Of a stretch of DNA of 64,000 nt, positions 23,246 through 35,460 are shown piece after piece; within the stretch, counting starts at the first letter, position 1, and each line of letters opens with the position of its first letter. Under the pieces are notes generated by a model. That model saw nothing but the letters and a program-made list of their open reading frames with translations. It was not told where the DNA came from and searched no databases. This stretch comes from Saururus chinensis (Eukaryota; Streptophyta; Magnoliopsida; Piperales; Saururaceae): contig CP141140.1 in the NCBI GenBank assembly GCA_035235625.1, positions 59,601,152 through 59,665,151 of the forward strand. The letters are read 5' to 3'. A program made the position numbers and the translations under genes.

Positions 23246-25141
23246 GATTTGAAGTTTATGCAAACTAGATGATGAAAAAAGTATTTTATTGAATTTATAG
23301 ATGATCACATAAGATATTGTCATGTATACTTGCTTTAAATAAAAAATGAAGCCTTAGGAAAAATTGTGCATTACAAAACTGAGGTTGTGAATCAACTTGG
23401 TAAAAAGATAATTATTTGAAGAAATAATAGAGGTGGGGAATATGTATCACTTTTTGGTGAGTTCATTTTAGAATATGATATTATTCATCAAACTATATTA
23501 CTCTATTCACCTTAGTAAAATGGAGTTACTGGAAAAAATAGAACTTTAAAAGAGATGAAAAATGTCATGTTAATAAGTTTCATGTTCTCTGCTATCAACA
23601 AATTATATTCTCAATAAATTACCTCATGAGAAAACAAACAAAACACCTTATGAATTATAGAAAAGATCAAAATCCTTCTTATAAAATTTTAAAGGTGTAA
23701 GGGAATTTGACTAAGGTGGTTGTCCATGTTCCCAAAAGAACAAAGATATGACGTTAAATCATTGATTGTTTATTTATTAATTGTGTATATAACAATAATA
23801 CACATCGAGTTCTTATTCATAAATCGAAGATTTCTAATGGAAATGTCAATACCATGATTGAATTAGGAATGCATCATTTTTTGAATAGATTTTCCTTGTA
23901 ATTCTACACAAGGGAAGAGTTCTCCCAAAGGAGCTGTTGATGTGGTAAGTGGCAATAGTCAAGACAAAGAAGGAGAAGATGATGAACCTAGATGCAATGA
24001 ATATGCTTGAACATCAAAAATTTTTTGTTTGAATTTTTTGACATATTTGTTAGAAAATGAGTCTCAAAGCTATAAAGAAGTAGTGTCGTCTTCTGAAACA
24101 TTTTTTAAAGAGGCTGTCAATAATGACATTGAATCTATCATGCAAAATTATACGTGGGAGCTAGTGAAACTTTTGCTAGGTTATGATGCCCTAGGATATG
24201 AGTGCATATTTAAGAGGAATATGAAAGTTGATGGATCAATTGAAAAGTACAAAGTATGGCTTGTTGTCGAAGGATATAAACAAAAGGCACGTGATGATTA
24301 CTTGCTACCTATTCACCAATCACAAGAATAACATCCATCCATATGTTAATTATCATTGTAGTACTGTATCAACAAGAGATATATTAAATAGATGTTAGGA
24401 CAACATTCTTGAATAGTGATTTAGAAGAAGAAATCTATATGGAATAACCCGGTGGGTTTAAAGTTCCTAGTCAATAGCACAAAGTGTGTAAACTTGTTAA
24501 ATCCCTTTATGGGCTAGAGCAAATACCTAAATAGTAACATGAAAATTTTAACAAAATAAAGATGTAAAATAGATTCAAAATTAATGAATGTAATAAATGT
24601 ATCTATGTAAAAGAAAGACTAAATAACTATATCATTGTGTGTCTATATATGGATGATATGCTTATTATACGTAGCAATGATGATGTCTTTGAAGCTACTA
24701 AGAAGATGTTGAACACCTAGATTGACATGAAAGACACACTAGGGATGAAAGTCACTATAACATCTAATAGACATTCTATATCTCAATCTCATTACAATAA
24801 GAAAACACTCCTGAAATATTACAATAGTGATAGTCATCTATGAGAACACTTGTAGATGTCAATTTGCACTTAACTAAAAATAAAGATTGAGATATATCTC
24901 AATTAGAGTATTCTTAAATAACAGGCAACCTCAATTACATTATGAATTGTATGAGACCAGACATAACATACATCGTGAGTAAACTGGCTAGATACACAAG
25001 TAACTAAGGGGGACATCACTAAAAGGCATTAGTAAGGGTTTTTAGATATCTAAGATACACCTTGAACTATGCACTACACTATACTTGATATCTAGTTATA
25101 TTGAGGGTTACAATGATGCAAAGTGGATATCTAATTGAAAT
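23246..25141 (+). pseudogene. Copia integrase and reverse transcriptase, degenerate
   Basis: Resumes the copia reading broken at 6421: DLKFMQTR near 23250, then integrase traces (IIEVGNMYHFLVSSF). RT begins about 24100 with EAVNNDIESIMQNYTWELVK and FKRNMKVDGSIEKYKVWLVV (open frame 24029-24331). The catalytic box reads YMDDMLIIRSNDD near 24650. Further traces are SQSHYNKK and EGYNDAKWIS up to 25130, where the next insertion begins. Stops are frequent. Confidence 0.85.
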
Positions 25142-26454
25142 TGTCACACCCCACCACACCCCCCTTGACGCGGATCTAGCCCAAGGAGATGCGACAAGAT
25201 ACGACGAAGCAAAAAAGCCAACCCAAATAGGCTAGATCAAAGTACACAACACTACTCTTTGTACAAAAGTAATTAACATAAGATAAAAAAAATTAATTGA
25301 AACTTTCTTAGTCCAACACATTACCCAAATAATCTCATAAACATAATAGTCACAAGCCTAAAAAGGCCAAAATATGTCCAAGGCATCAAAAGGCTATCCA
25401 TAAAACATATAAAGTAACATAGTGATAACATAAGTCATAATATAAATTTATCTTATCACAAAATAGCTAGCCCACACTCTATGCTAAAATCTACTCACCT
25501 CCATGCTCATAAAATAACTCCTCTTAAGCACCTGCATGATACAAACATATATCCCCAAAATAAAACAACACAAGGGGTGAGCTTAACTCAATAAGGGTTT
25601 TGAATAAAACATAAAGCTCACATTAACAGAACAACATAATCTTAAAGAATCATAACATAAACCTCATGCAAACTAGTGTTAACAACACAAAAACACATCA
25701 ATCCCAAACGCATTCAACCTGTGAGAATTATCTCATTTATGCATCACACATACTTAAACAACACTTGTGCATTATGGTCTTAATCATATTTCATAATAAT
25801 ATACGCACAGCCTGTGCATTTATTCAAATCTCATAATCCATTCACATCCTATGAATAAGTATTATAATTCCATTTACATTATGCACAATCAAGTATAATA
25901 ATCCACATTCATCCTACATGTTGAAGTATTAATGTTCCATACACTACATGTATAAACATAAACATCATTGTTCCTACACAATATGTATTAGTGAACATTA
26001 TAATTCATACACAACGTATATAAATATCACAATGAATGCCTCACAATAGATAAAACAACTTAGTCACCTTGGCAGAAGCCCAAGTTGTGACGCCCCGACC
26101 CAAAAACCGACCCAGGCCGGGGGTCCGAAAACGATAAAAACCAAACCCAGAACCAGGAGCGGCGCACTCTGAGTACGAGAGTCTTCTTGTTCCTCTACGT
26201 ATTTTGGAACTTTAGTGCTTCATTATGCGTAGGCCAGAACAAACCTAATTATATAACTAATTCGGATAAGGCCAATGTTGCCTTGCCGTTGGTTGCCTAC
26301 GTACGTATCAGATAGCATTTGCGATGTTACTTTGATACGATAGGATCCGTACATAGTTCTGCCTACTGGCTACTACATACATCAAACCATTCGAAAACAC
26401 ATACATATACCCGAATATTAATCGGGGTTATACGAAAACCCGTAAAGCACCGGC

Positions 26455-26655
26455 AACACATATCTCACTCTATCATAGAGACGAGCGTCACACGACCACC
26501 ACAACATGCCTCACTCTATCCCAGAGCAAGACCATCACATTCACATGTCTCGCTCCCTCACTGAGCTGAGACCACATGCATCACATGTCTCGCTCTATCA
26601 TTGAGCCAAGACCGAACACACACAACACGGCTCTCTCTAACCTAGAGCGAGATGG
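26455..26655. repeat. Short hairpin array, left part
   Basis: Five imperfect palindromes of 22-25 bp, about 40 bp apart, of the form TCTCGCTCTATCATTGAGCC or CTCTCTCTAACCTAGAGCGA, separated by CACA-rich spacers. The array is split by the insertion at 26663 and resumes at 31332. Confidence 0.75.
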
Positions 26656-28554
26656 CACACATTGTAAGGTCCCTGATTTTTCTACGATTTTCTGGGATTT
26701 TCCTACTATTTTTCTGATCATTTTCGGCAGGAACATGTGACGCTTTGGCGTATTCATATTTGTGTATTTTCCCCTGTATTTATACCCATAGAGTCGGGTG
26801 TGGGGCTTAGTCGCAGGCCACGGGCCTCGCTGCGCACTTACTACACAAATTTTGGAGGTATAACGTGTAACCAGTGAGTTAACGAGCATTGGGGACATGG
26901 ATGTAAAAATTAAAAAAAAATTAACTACATATATGAAATCCATTTCATCCATTTCCAGAACCGACATTCCAAAAATGTTTTCACGTCCAGTGGTTTTTTT
27001 AGAAACCCGAGCTTGATTTCGGTAGCTCCGTTCTCCCTCCTCCAACGTTGGATTCCATTGATTCTTGTCAGGATCCACTTTGCCTCATCGCCACGAGTCC
27101 GTAGACACCAGCTATGACCGCCGCCACGGCCTCTTCGCTCCTCCAAGAGGTACCGAACATTTTTTCGGGTTTTTCTCTCCTTCAATCCCGTTTTTGAACT
27201 GTGGGTGTACGATTTTGACATTATTTGCAGCCGCCCTCAACTAGACTTATATTTAGTTGGCCGCCAGGAACCCATAGGCACTGGCTAGAGCTGCCACCAT
27301 GCTTTGTTCGCTCCGTGGTGAGCTACCAATCTTTTGGTCGGGTTTTTGTTACTATTTGCATCTCACTGTCCGTGGGATGTTTTGGACATCGGTGGGTTTC
27401 TGGTTGTCGTCCGACCACCGGTAGGACTCCGTCTAGCCTACCTCGACCCGGTGTCTGTAGGGGTTTGCCATTTCTGACCCCGCCTTGCCCCTATTGCCTT
27501 GCTCCACCCGATTAGATGCTTTGGGTGCGTCTCGGGTCTTTGGCATCGACGAGCCGTGGACCATTTGGCCATCGTGGGCTTTGCCTCGGCTCGGCGACAG
27601 TGAGGGTCAGCCCCGATTGGCCCAATTATACACTCCGCTCGGAATGGGCCGCTTGTCATTGCCCTATACCTTGCGAGATGCACAGCCGCCCGCACCATGG
27701 GTTTTGGTTGTGGCTGGCTATCGGCGATGTCGCCGCTTAGATTGGCCACAACTAGGGCCTTGGCCCTGTTGGCTTTTGTGGGCCTTGGGTCGCCTCCTTT
27801 CAGCCCTCTCCCCCGCCCCTTTGGGTCATGTGTACATGTGGCCACGCATGAACTTCTGGGTTTAGGCGCTGCATTTGCGCCACCTAACCATCGGTTGGAT
27901 TTGCCACCGAGTGGACTTGACACAGAGCCGTCCTCCACCTCTCCTTTATTCTCAAGTGTTGCCCCACGCTCTCTGCCCTTATGTGGGCCCTTGTTGACAC
28001 GAAATCGTTGCCGTTGGGTGCTGTCCACGGCCGATTTTGACGTCTTGCAGCCGGCTGTGCACGTCTTAGCCACCAGCCGATCTTCAGTGAGTACACCCTC
28101 GACATCTGGTCGCACCGCTGCATATGTTGGCACGACTCTTCTCCCGGCCGCCCTAGTGTGCCGCCTGGATTGCAGGTTTTACCGCATTGATTTCTGACAC
28201 CCTGTTTGGCCGTGATAGTTCCGGCGCTTCCTAAATCCTCGGGACAGCAGCTCTCTCAGCCAGGCAACGGTTTTGACTGCCAACTCTGTCGCCGATGCCG
28301 CCACCGTTGTGTGCTCGCCATCGAACGTCATGATTACGAGGTAGGGGAGCTTTTAACTTGTAATTTCATGATAGTATGCTTGAATGAGTAGTAGCATGCT
28401 AGGATTGCACGATGTGCATATAAGCATGATTATATGATATGTTGATATACATATGGCATGCACATGAACTGTAAGTGTGTTTGATGTATGTGTAATACGG
28501 GTGCTAAGTATGATTGATATGCATGAGATGTATGCACGTTTTATGGATGTGGAT

Positions 28555-28740
28555 TATGTATGCGCTAGCGATGGCTAGCAAATATGTTAGTATGCTTCGT
28601 ATGGATTATGCATGTGCTAGTGATGGCTAGCATGCATGTTTGAAGTATGTATGAATGTGTGTGCATGTGCTAGTGATGACTAGCGTGTATGTTTGATGTA
28701 TGCATGTGCTAGTGATGGCTAGCGAGCATGTTTGTAAGCT
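28555..28740. repeat. Short tandem repeat around GCTAGTGATGGCTAGC
   Basis: Four spaced copies of ATGTGCTAGTGATGGCTAGC-like sequence, 37-55 bp apart. GCTAG...CTAGC makes each unit a small palindrome. Confidence 0.8.
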
Positions 28741-29489
28741 GGGTATGTATGACAGTATGTGTATGTTTTACGTATGTGTGATAGACATATGTATGTGTGA
28801 CGACTATTTTGCCTATGATATGGTTATGTGTAAGTGTAAGTGGGTAGAGGTATGGGCAATGGACAGTAAGAGATGGCAGAGGCTTTGTCTGAATTTGGAT
28901 ACGGTTGTGTAGGCGTATGACAGAGGACAGAGGATAAGAGTATGACGGGCAAGGATTAGAATGGATCGGTTTGGGTTGGATTGTAGGTTGGGCATTTGTC
29001 AGACAGTAAGAGTGTGCATAATTGTACAAGCATAACGTACAGATTATGAAGTGAAAAGTAAGTATAATAAGTGAGATATACGTAAGAGGGCGACAACTAG
29101 GTTGGCTCTGAGGAGCGTTATTTGAGGATGTCAGTGTAAGATGTTTTGGCCATAAGATGGATGGTGAAGTATGTAAGACTGTAAGGGTTTGTTGTATGTT
29201 GAGTTTTGTCCATGATGTGGACGGGTAAGTGAAGTCTGTTGCCCTGACGAACTTGGGTTTCGATCGGGCTCAGCTTTAGTTTGATCAGTCGAGGACTGTG
29301 AGTTTGTGGGGCATAATTGTACCGCATAATGTACTTAATTCAAACTTGAATTATAAACACAGCTAATGATAGCGTTGTGAATTTGAAACTTGAGGGTTCG
29401 ACTGATTAAGTTTCGTGTTTGAGCTGGCCGCTAATGAGTCGGCCGAGCATTTCTCATGTCTTGCCATGGTGTTTATCCTATGGGATGTT

Positions 29490-29745
29490 GTCTGTGTGCT
29501 GTATAGAGCACCAGACGTCTGATGCTCTGCTGAGAGCGACGTTGTTTCTGATTTGGTCTGCATGCTGTATCAGCCCAGACGTTTGATGCTCTGTTGAGAG
29601 CAATGTACGTTTCTGACTTTGTCTGTGTGTTGTATGAAGCCCAGACGTCTGATGCTCTGTTGAGAGCAAAGTATGTTTTCAATTTGGTCTGCGTGCTGTA
29701 TAAGCCCAGACGTTTGATGCTCTGTTTGAGAGCGTTGTATGTTTC
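29490..29745. repeat. Tandem array, 4 units of about 65 bp
   Basis: CAGACGTCTGATGCTCTG recurs at 29512, 29576, 29642 and 29707 with 64-66 bp spacing, within units containing GAGAGC and TTTGGTCTG. CAGACGTCTG is a perfect palindrome. Confidence 0.85.
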
Positions 29746-29813
29746 CGCCCAAGAGTGGCACTGTATGTTTCTGCCCAAGTGGCACTGTATGATTTCTACC
29801 CAAGAGTGGCAAT

Positions 29814-29990
29814 GACACTATAAGACCCATGATGGTGGGCAATTCTCTGGCACTATAAGACCCATTATGGTGGGCGATTCTATGGCACTATAAGACCCAT
29901 TATGGTGGGCGATTCTATGGCACTATAAGACCCATTATGGTGGGCAATTATATGGCACTATAAGACCCATTATGGTGGGCAACTGTATGA
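29814..29990. repeat. Tandem array, 5 units of about 35 bp
   Basis: CACTATAAGACCCATTATGG followed by TGGGCGATTCTATGG recurs at about 29816, 29850, 29886, 29921 and 29956. CCCATTATGGTGGG is partly palindromic. Just to the left (29740-29812) is a shorter array of TGTATGTTTCTGCCCAAGAG-type units. Confidence 0.85.
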
Positions 29991-30229
29991 CCCCTTATGT
30001 GTGGGTGTTTATGTTTGCACGCTCAGGTAAGTAGTATCATGGATCTACTCTTACCTGTTTAATCCAGTGCCCCATGAGCATTGGTGTGCCTTACCTTCGG
30101 AAAAGTCCATGGCGTCTAGTCACTCCCCGGAGGTTAAGGTGATGCCCCAGTGGCATTCTTTTCCATTTCGATGTCGAAGCTTATTAGTTGTAATGAGCTT
30201 CAATGGTCGATAGTATGTGTATGATTATG

Positions 30230-30420
30230 AATATGAGTACGACTGTAAGCATATGTGTATGAGCAGGACTGTAAGCGTATGTGTATGAGCAGGACTGTAA
30301 GCGTATGAGTATGAGCAGGACTATAAGCGTATGAGTATGAGTACGACTGTAAGCGTATGAGTATGAGTACGACTATATGCGTATGTATATGAGCACGATT
30401 GTAAGAGTACGAGTATGATT
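30230..30420. repeat. Tandem array, 27-bp units
   Basis: About seven copies of GTATGAGTATGAGCAGGACT plus GTAAGC, with drift to GAGTACGACT in later units. Confidence 0.8.
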
Positions 30421-30534
30421 ATATGAGTAAGGTCGTACATGTATGCATATGTTGTATGAGTAAGCGTACGGTGGTACGAGTAAGTTTGTAAGACCCTGGA
30501 TAAGGGTGCTTGTGTAAGTTCAATTTGATGGCTT

Positions 30535-30674
30535 GATTTTGGCACGATGGTGCCCTTGGTATGATTTTGGCACGATGGTGCCTTTGGTATGATTTTGGCA
30601 CGATGGTGCCTTTGGTATGATTTTGGCACGATGGGGCATTTGGTATGACTTTAGCACGATGGTGCATTTGGTAT
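30535..30674. repeat. Tandem array, 5 units of 28 bp
   Basis: GATTTTGGCACGATGGTGCC plus TTTGGTAT repeats exactly every 28 bp (30535, 30563, 30591, 30619, 30647). The last two units have substitutions. GGCACGATGGTGCC forms a small hairpin in each unit. Confidence 0.9.
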
Positions 30675-31374
30675 GATTGTATGTGTATGAGCATGATATT
30701 GATATGCCTATCTGCTTCATGTTTGAGTTGCATGAATGCATGTATTTATGAACTTAGTGAGTTCATTGTTTGGGATTTCCCCTACTAGGTATTTTCCTAC
30801 TGAGTATGAAAATACTCATTACCCTACTTTTTAGCCCCGTTGTACGGGAGGTTTTGCAGGTTGTGCAGAGAGCTCCTGGAGATGGACGCTTGTTTCAGCG
30901 GTTGATTGATTCCCGTTGACTCAGGTATCTGCTTGACTCTTTGTGAGTTTATTTGTGCCACGATCCGATGTATTGGGTGAGACGAGAAAACAAGTGTTAT
31001 TATTCTGGACTTTCATTTGGATCAGTCAGTGGACTGTTATGGGACTTGCACTCAGGGATGCCTGGGGGAGATTTGTATTTGAAGTCTATGATCATAGCAA
31101 TTTATTCGTACGTGTATTTTCGAGTAGCGCCTGATGATATTTGCTTTGGCCATACGATGTTTGACCGTATGATGAAAATATTTAGATGGAAAATGGATAT
31201 ATACTGTTTTAAATTATAAACTATTTTATCAGGTTGTGATTTTGTCACTTTTCCTCTGATTTACAGACGTTATATTGCAAAAAAATTTCGTGAATTTTAA
31301 GGAAAATGTGTGAAAAATCTCGGGCGTTACACACATCATGGCATATAAGCATAGCATATCATAATATAAACACA

Positions 31375-31600
31375 CGCACAACACGTCTCTCTCTATCCCA
31401 GAGCGAGACGACACACATCATGGTATATAAGCATAGCATATCCTAATATAAACACACGCACAACTCGTCTCTCTCTAACCCAGAGTGAGACGGCACACTT
31501 CATGGCATATAAGCATAGCATATCATAATGTAAAGGATCATAGCATATCATAATATAAACACACGCACAACCCGTCTCTCTCTAACCCAGAGCGAGATGA
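31375..31600. repeat. Short hairpin array, right part
   Basis: Three units of about 75-110 bp, each with CATGGCATATAAGCATAGCA and a hairpin GTCTCTCTCTATCCCAGAGC-GAGAC (arms GTCTC/GAGAC). This continues the array at 26455-26655 after the inserted LTR. Confidence 0.8.
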
Positions 31601-34600
31601 CACACTTCATGGCATATCATATACCCTATCTAGCACATGCATTCTATAATTAAAATAGGAGGTCAGAAACGCTGACTCCCCTAATGTCTCGCGAGGTAGC
31701 GGTATTCGGGGTACTTATTTCTGGGCGTCCTCCCCTTTGGATCTGGAGACAACGAATGAAGCCTCCTCTAACCTCCGCACGTTCCTTGCCTTGCACCAAA
31801 AGACGACTAACCAACTATCCCCTTTCTCGAAGACTTCTCACTTTCTGCGCCCGTAAGCGACGGACAGAATGTCCCTTTCCCCATGACGTTTCTCACACTG
31901 CGTGGCCCTTCGGTGAAGGGCAAACCCTTCCATACTTCGGGCGACAACCCATGATGCAGCCCGTGACAAAGGATGGAGTCCCCCTTTTCCTCTGGACCGC
32001 TGCTCTCTCTTCGAGGCAGGAGGGTGCCAAATAGATCCTCCTCTTGCCTCAGGTCGTTTCCCCTTCTAGGGATGCCAACTCGAGGGATGGACCATGCCAT
32101 TACATAGATCACCCTCGAATTAGCTAGGAACGCCTCAAGAACCACTCGAATTGGACATAAAATGAGTAAGAAATGAAGAACAGAAGTTTCTAAATGTGGG
32201 AGAGGAATGGGAAAATGTGGGAGAGGATTCCCCCCCTCTCTGGATGTTGTGGATGCTATTTATAGAAAAACTAGATAAATATGAGGCTGACACGTGTTAA
32301 TTTTATCCGCTTCATCAGCAATCCTATCCACTTGCATCATCAATCTTATCCGCTTCGTCAGCAATCTTATTAGCTTGCGTCATCAATCCTATCCGCTTTG
32401 TCAGCAATTCTATCAGCTTTATCATCAGTCTTATCCACTGCGTCGTCGATCCTATCCAGAATGATATTATTTTATTCAAATAATATTCTGACCTCAAAAT
32501 GCGATAACTTCCAACCATGATGTTGGAATCGCACATTCTTGATACTGATGGACTCGTGTCGACGAGCCCTTCGAAATAAGACCACAGATGGGTAGGTTAT
32601 CCCGCACTTTTGTGTAGGTCCCGCCCATATGGCACGTTTCCGGGGGCCGTAGCTTTCGCTCCTAACACCCGTTTCATGCGTTCTATGATTTGTTACATTC
32701 GTTACTCCGAGCTCTACCCGAATATGGGGATTTCACCTAATGAAACCCCCTAACACTAATCTCAAATTACTAAGTTACCCTTAACCCTCCAGGTTAAGCG
32801 TAACCAAAAAATGGGTCGTTACACAAGTAGACCTACTCACCCTGAAAATCCTTAAATAGGGAGTTTGAATTCTTAAAAGGAAGACAAGAGGTGTTTGGGC
32901 AAATCTTGACTGAAAATTGCCCCTTGTAAGCAAGTGCACATAGACAAACTAGCCTGGATTCTCAAGTCCAGAAAGTCACAATAGTTTATCTTATTATAAC
33001 ATTTTTCTCTTCTCACTTGGGGAGGAAACACGCCCTCAAGGGAATACAAAACCCTACCTATAGGATAGAAGGACCTACCGTTGGAAGAAATACTGACGAT
33101 TAACTTTTGATACAACTAATTTGGAAAATTATAACATCTAATAAGCTAATCACTGTTAAACATGATTAATCGTAGCTTAACAAGTCATTCACATGGTGTA
33201 CGCAACATAATACATACGTAAGCAAAACTAAGTGTATATAAGGAAAAGTAAATATACCCTAGTTAGTCCTATTATGCATGTGACATGCTCTATATGTGGC
33301 AAATAAGGTCATGCAAACACAAGTAAACATAAACATACATGGTCATGTTCATAATTAAGCTAAAATATGTGGAACATGGTTCATGTATAGTTAATGTGGC
33401 ATATGCAAGCATTCATACTACCGTATGATCATAATCTACTAAAGTCATGCAGTAAACATGAAAAAATTATCGAAATCCAGCTTAGGGAGAAGCATGACAT
33501 CATACTAAGCTTAAACATACATAGTCATGTTCATAAATAAGCCAAAATACGCAAATATTTCAACATGGTCATATTCTACTGATGACAAATTAATTGTGAA
33601 GAAATCATTAAAATCCAACTTAAAATTAAGCATATACTCATCCCAATATTAGCTCAAGTATATGTTTTAGCATAATCACAATATGTAATTCGTATATTTT
33701 AGGGAAAATGACAAATAAACTCCAATTAATTTAAAATTTTATATAAATATACATCATACTCTTAATTATAATATAAGTAAATAACATATGAAAATAAGGA
33801 TAAAAATAATTTTTGTTATTTAATTAATAAGACTATGTAATTCTACCATAACTGTCGACCTTCAAATTTATGACTATGTCATTGATTTATCATGCTCCAA
33901 ACAACTTAAAATTTTTAAAAACTGCTAGTAACACATATATCAATCTATCATAAACAAAAAGAACAAAAAATCATACATTTTCACCTATAAACATGGTTTT
34001 GAACATGGAAATAGAGAACAATATTACTGTACAATATATATTCCAAAAAATATAATAAATACATATTATTTTAAAAAAATCTAAAAAATTAGAAATACAA
34101 TCTAGACATGATAATATACTCTCATAAAAGTTTTTAGAAATAATTCAAAGTAAAAGTATATGAAATGTAGTTGTGAATCCAAAACAGACTAAAACCAATT
34201 CAAGTCATATTCATTCTTTAAAAACATGATTTCACCCACAAACATGGTGTTAATATAAGTAAAACCTCATCAAATAAAATCTCTTATTTTAAATAAGATT
34301 GTAGACCCTTAATTGTTCTCCAAATTTTAAAGAATCCCTATCGAACAAAGTAAAGGTTCATTAGCCCTAAGGAAAAATTCAACCTTTCTGCCAAAAATAG
34401 ACTCAAAACAACTAATAGGTAGTAAATCTAAGACCTTCTTGTGTCAACAATAAAAATAATAAGATTTAGAATTTCAAATCAAAATAAAAGAATGATCTTG
34501 ATAGGAAAGAAACCTATAATCCAAATAAGAGAGGAAAAATTTAGGATTTTAGGGTAAAATTGAAAAAAAAATAAGGATAAGGATATTTACCTTGGGATTA

Positions 34601-35078
34601 AGACTTCCATTTGAGAATAGGGGTAGAGCTTTTTAAGCTTCACAATCTCAGTCGTTTTGCAAATAAGAAAGGGCTTAGGTTACTACTTATAACTTTGGTC
34701 CATTTAGTGGGCTAGAAATGGGCCCAACAAGGCTTAAGTGAACCCATATGCGTGTCACAAACCCCAAAAATGAAATTGACAAAACTCAAGTTGTTTGAAC
34801 AGTCAAGAAAGGATTGGCAGCCCAAAAGGTTGGGATTCCGCTCAAGATGGATGTGGTTCCCAAGGTGGAGCTCACTTCCTTAATTAAGGAATTAAATGGC
34901 AAACAAATAACACAAATTAGTGTGGCTCTTGGTGGATTAACCTAGGTACTAATATTTTCCTACTAAAATCGAAATAAACCCAAAAAAAATAATGCTTAAA
35001 TCAACCCATCACACCAACAAAATCAAAATGAATAAAAAAAATTAAAATGATAATAATCAGAAAATTGTAAAACTTACA

Positions 35079-35460
35079 AATCTTACATAAATCTTCAAAA
35101 CAAATGTACATTGCAAGATTCACAATGGAATCTAAATTTATTACACTAGATAGAGCATGCAAAGAAGTAGAGTGACTTTTTATTTCTCAGAAGATATTCC
35201 AATGAAGCCAAAGCTTGTGCCTTCTATTTGATTTTATTGTGACAGAAAATTAGCTATTAGGAGAGCACAAAAAGATTTATATAATGGTAAGCCTCAACAC
35301 ATTTGTCATAGACATAATACCATAAAACTACTTTTCCCAAGTAGAATTATTTCAATTGTATGTAAGGTCAAAATATAATATTACAAATCTTCTTACTAAA
35401 GGTTTGATTAGAGAGCAAGCCAATTGTTCATCAAGGGGAATGAGTTTGAAGCCTATGAGT
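35079..35460 (+). pseudogene. Copia RNase H end
   Basis: Phrases of copia RNase H follow each other with shifts: KSSKQTYIARFTMESKFI-like text near 35090-35140, ALDRACKEVEWL, DIPMKPKLVPS, CDRKLAIRRAQKDLYNGKP-like text near 35235-35300, HRHNTIKLL, then VRSKYNITNLLTKGLIREQ near 35370-35415 and SRGMSLKP near 35440. The frame is open only in short parts. Confidence 0.85.

Larger units (their letters stand above)
26663..31331 (+). mobile_element. Youngest layer: 4.67 kb LTR, probably solo
   Basis: Starts TGTAAGGTCCCTG, ends CTCGGGCGTTACA, flanked by CACAT (26658-26662 and 31332-31336). No gag or pol. 27.0-28.35 kb is unusually GC-rich and open in several frames on both strands (up to 231 codons) without recognisable domains. 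28.5-30.7 kb carries five unrelated tandem arrays. The hairpin TGAGTAT-GAAA-ATACTCA lies at 30801-30818, about 530 bp from the 3' end. Terminal similarity (TGTAAGG..CCC / GGGCGTTACA) places it with the other gypsy-type LTRs. It interrupts the hairpin array of the surrounding LTR. Confidence 0.8.
26086..32823 (-). mobile_element. LTR (about 2.1 kb without insert), probably solo, holding a further LTR
   Basis: TGTGACGCCCCGACCC at the left and GGGTCGTTACA at the right are flanked by CAAGT (26081-26085 and 32824-32828). Own sequence is 26086-26662 plus 31332-32823. It holds a series of short hairpins (see separate entries) and, near 32540-32575, TGATGGACTCGTGTCGACGA, a block shared with the 9.2-22.4 kb element's LTR. 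The open frames at 31684-32145 match no family I know. Confidence 0.8.
25142..35078 (-). mobile_element. Gypsy-type LTR sequence inserted in the copia RNase H, itself interrupted
   Basis: Left end TGTCACACCCCACC, right end AACTTACA, the same terminal pattern as the other LTRs here. Without the nested element it is about 3.2 kb with no gag or pol. It carries GGGGTGAGCTTAACTCA (short hairpin, 25578-25590). Short direct repeats naming CACAATGTAT-like units lie at 25740-26030. No matching target duplication was found (GAAAT left, AATCT right), and about 50 bp of copia coding sequence seems missing at the right edge, so this boundary was altered by deletion. Confidence 0.6.

Noticed and set aside
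27438..28133. 231-codon minus-strand frame as a gene
   Set aside because: GC-rich LTR sequence with open frames on both strands, low-complexity R/K/G/P composition, no domain, no supporting neighbours.
31684..32145. Frames of 112-116 codons in the 26.1-32.8 kb LTR
   Set aside because: Lie within LTR sequence on both strands, no recognisable motif.
25142..35078. Target duplication for this LTR
   Set aside because: GAAAT and AATCT do not match; the edge appears changed by deletion, so none is claimed.
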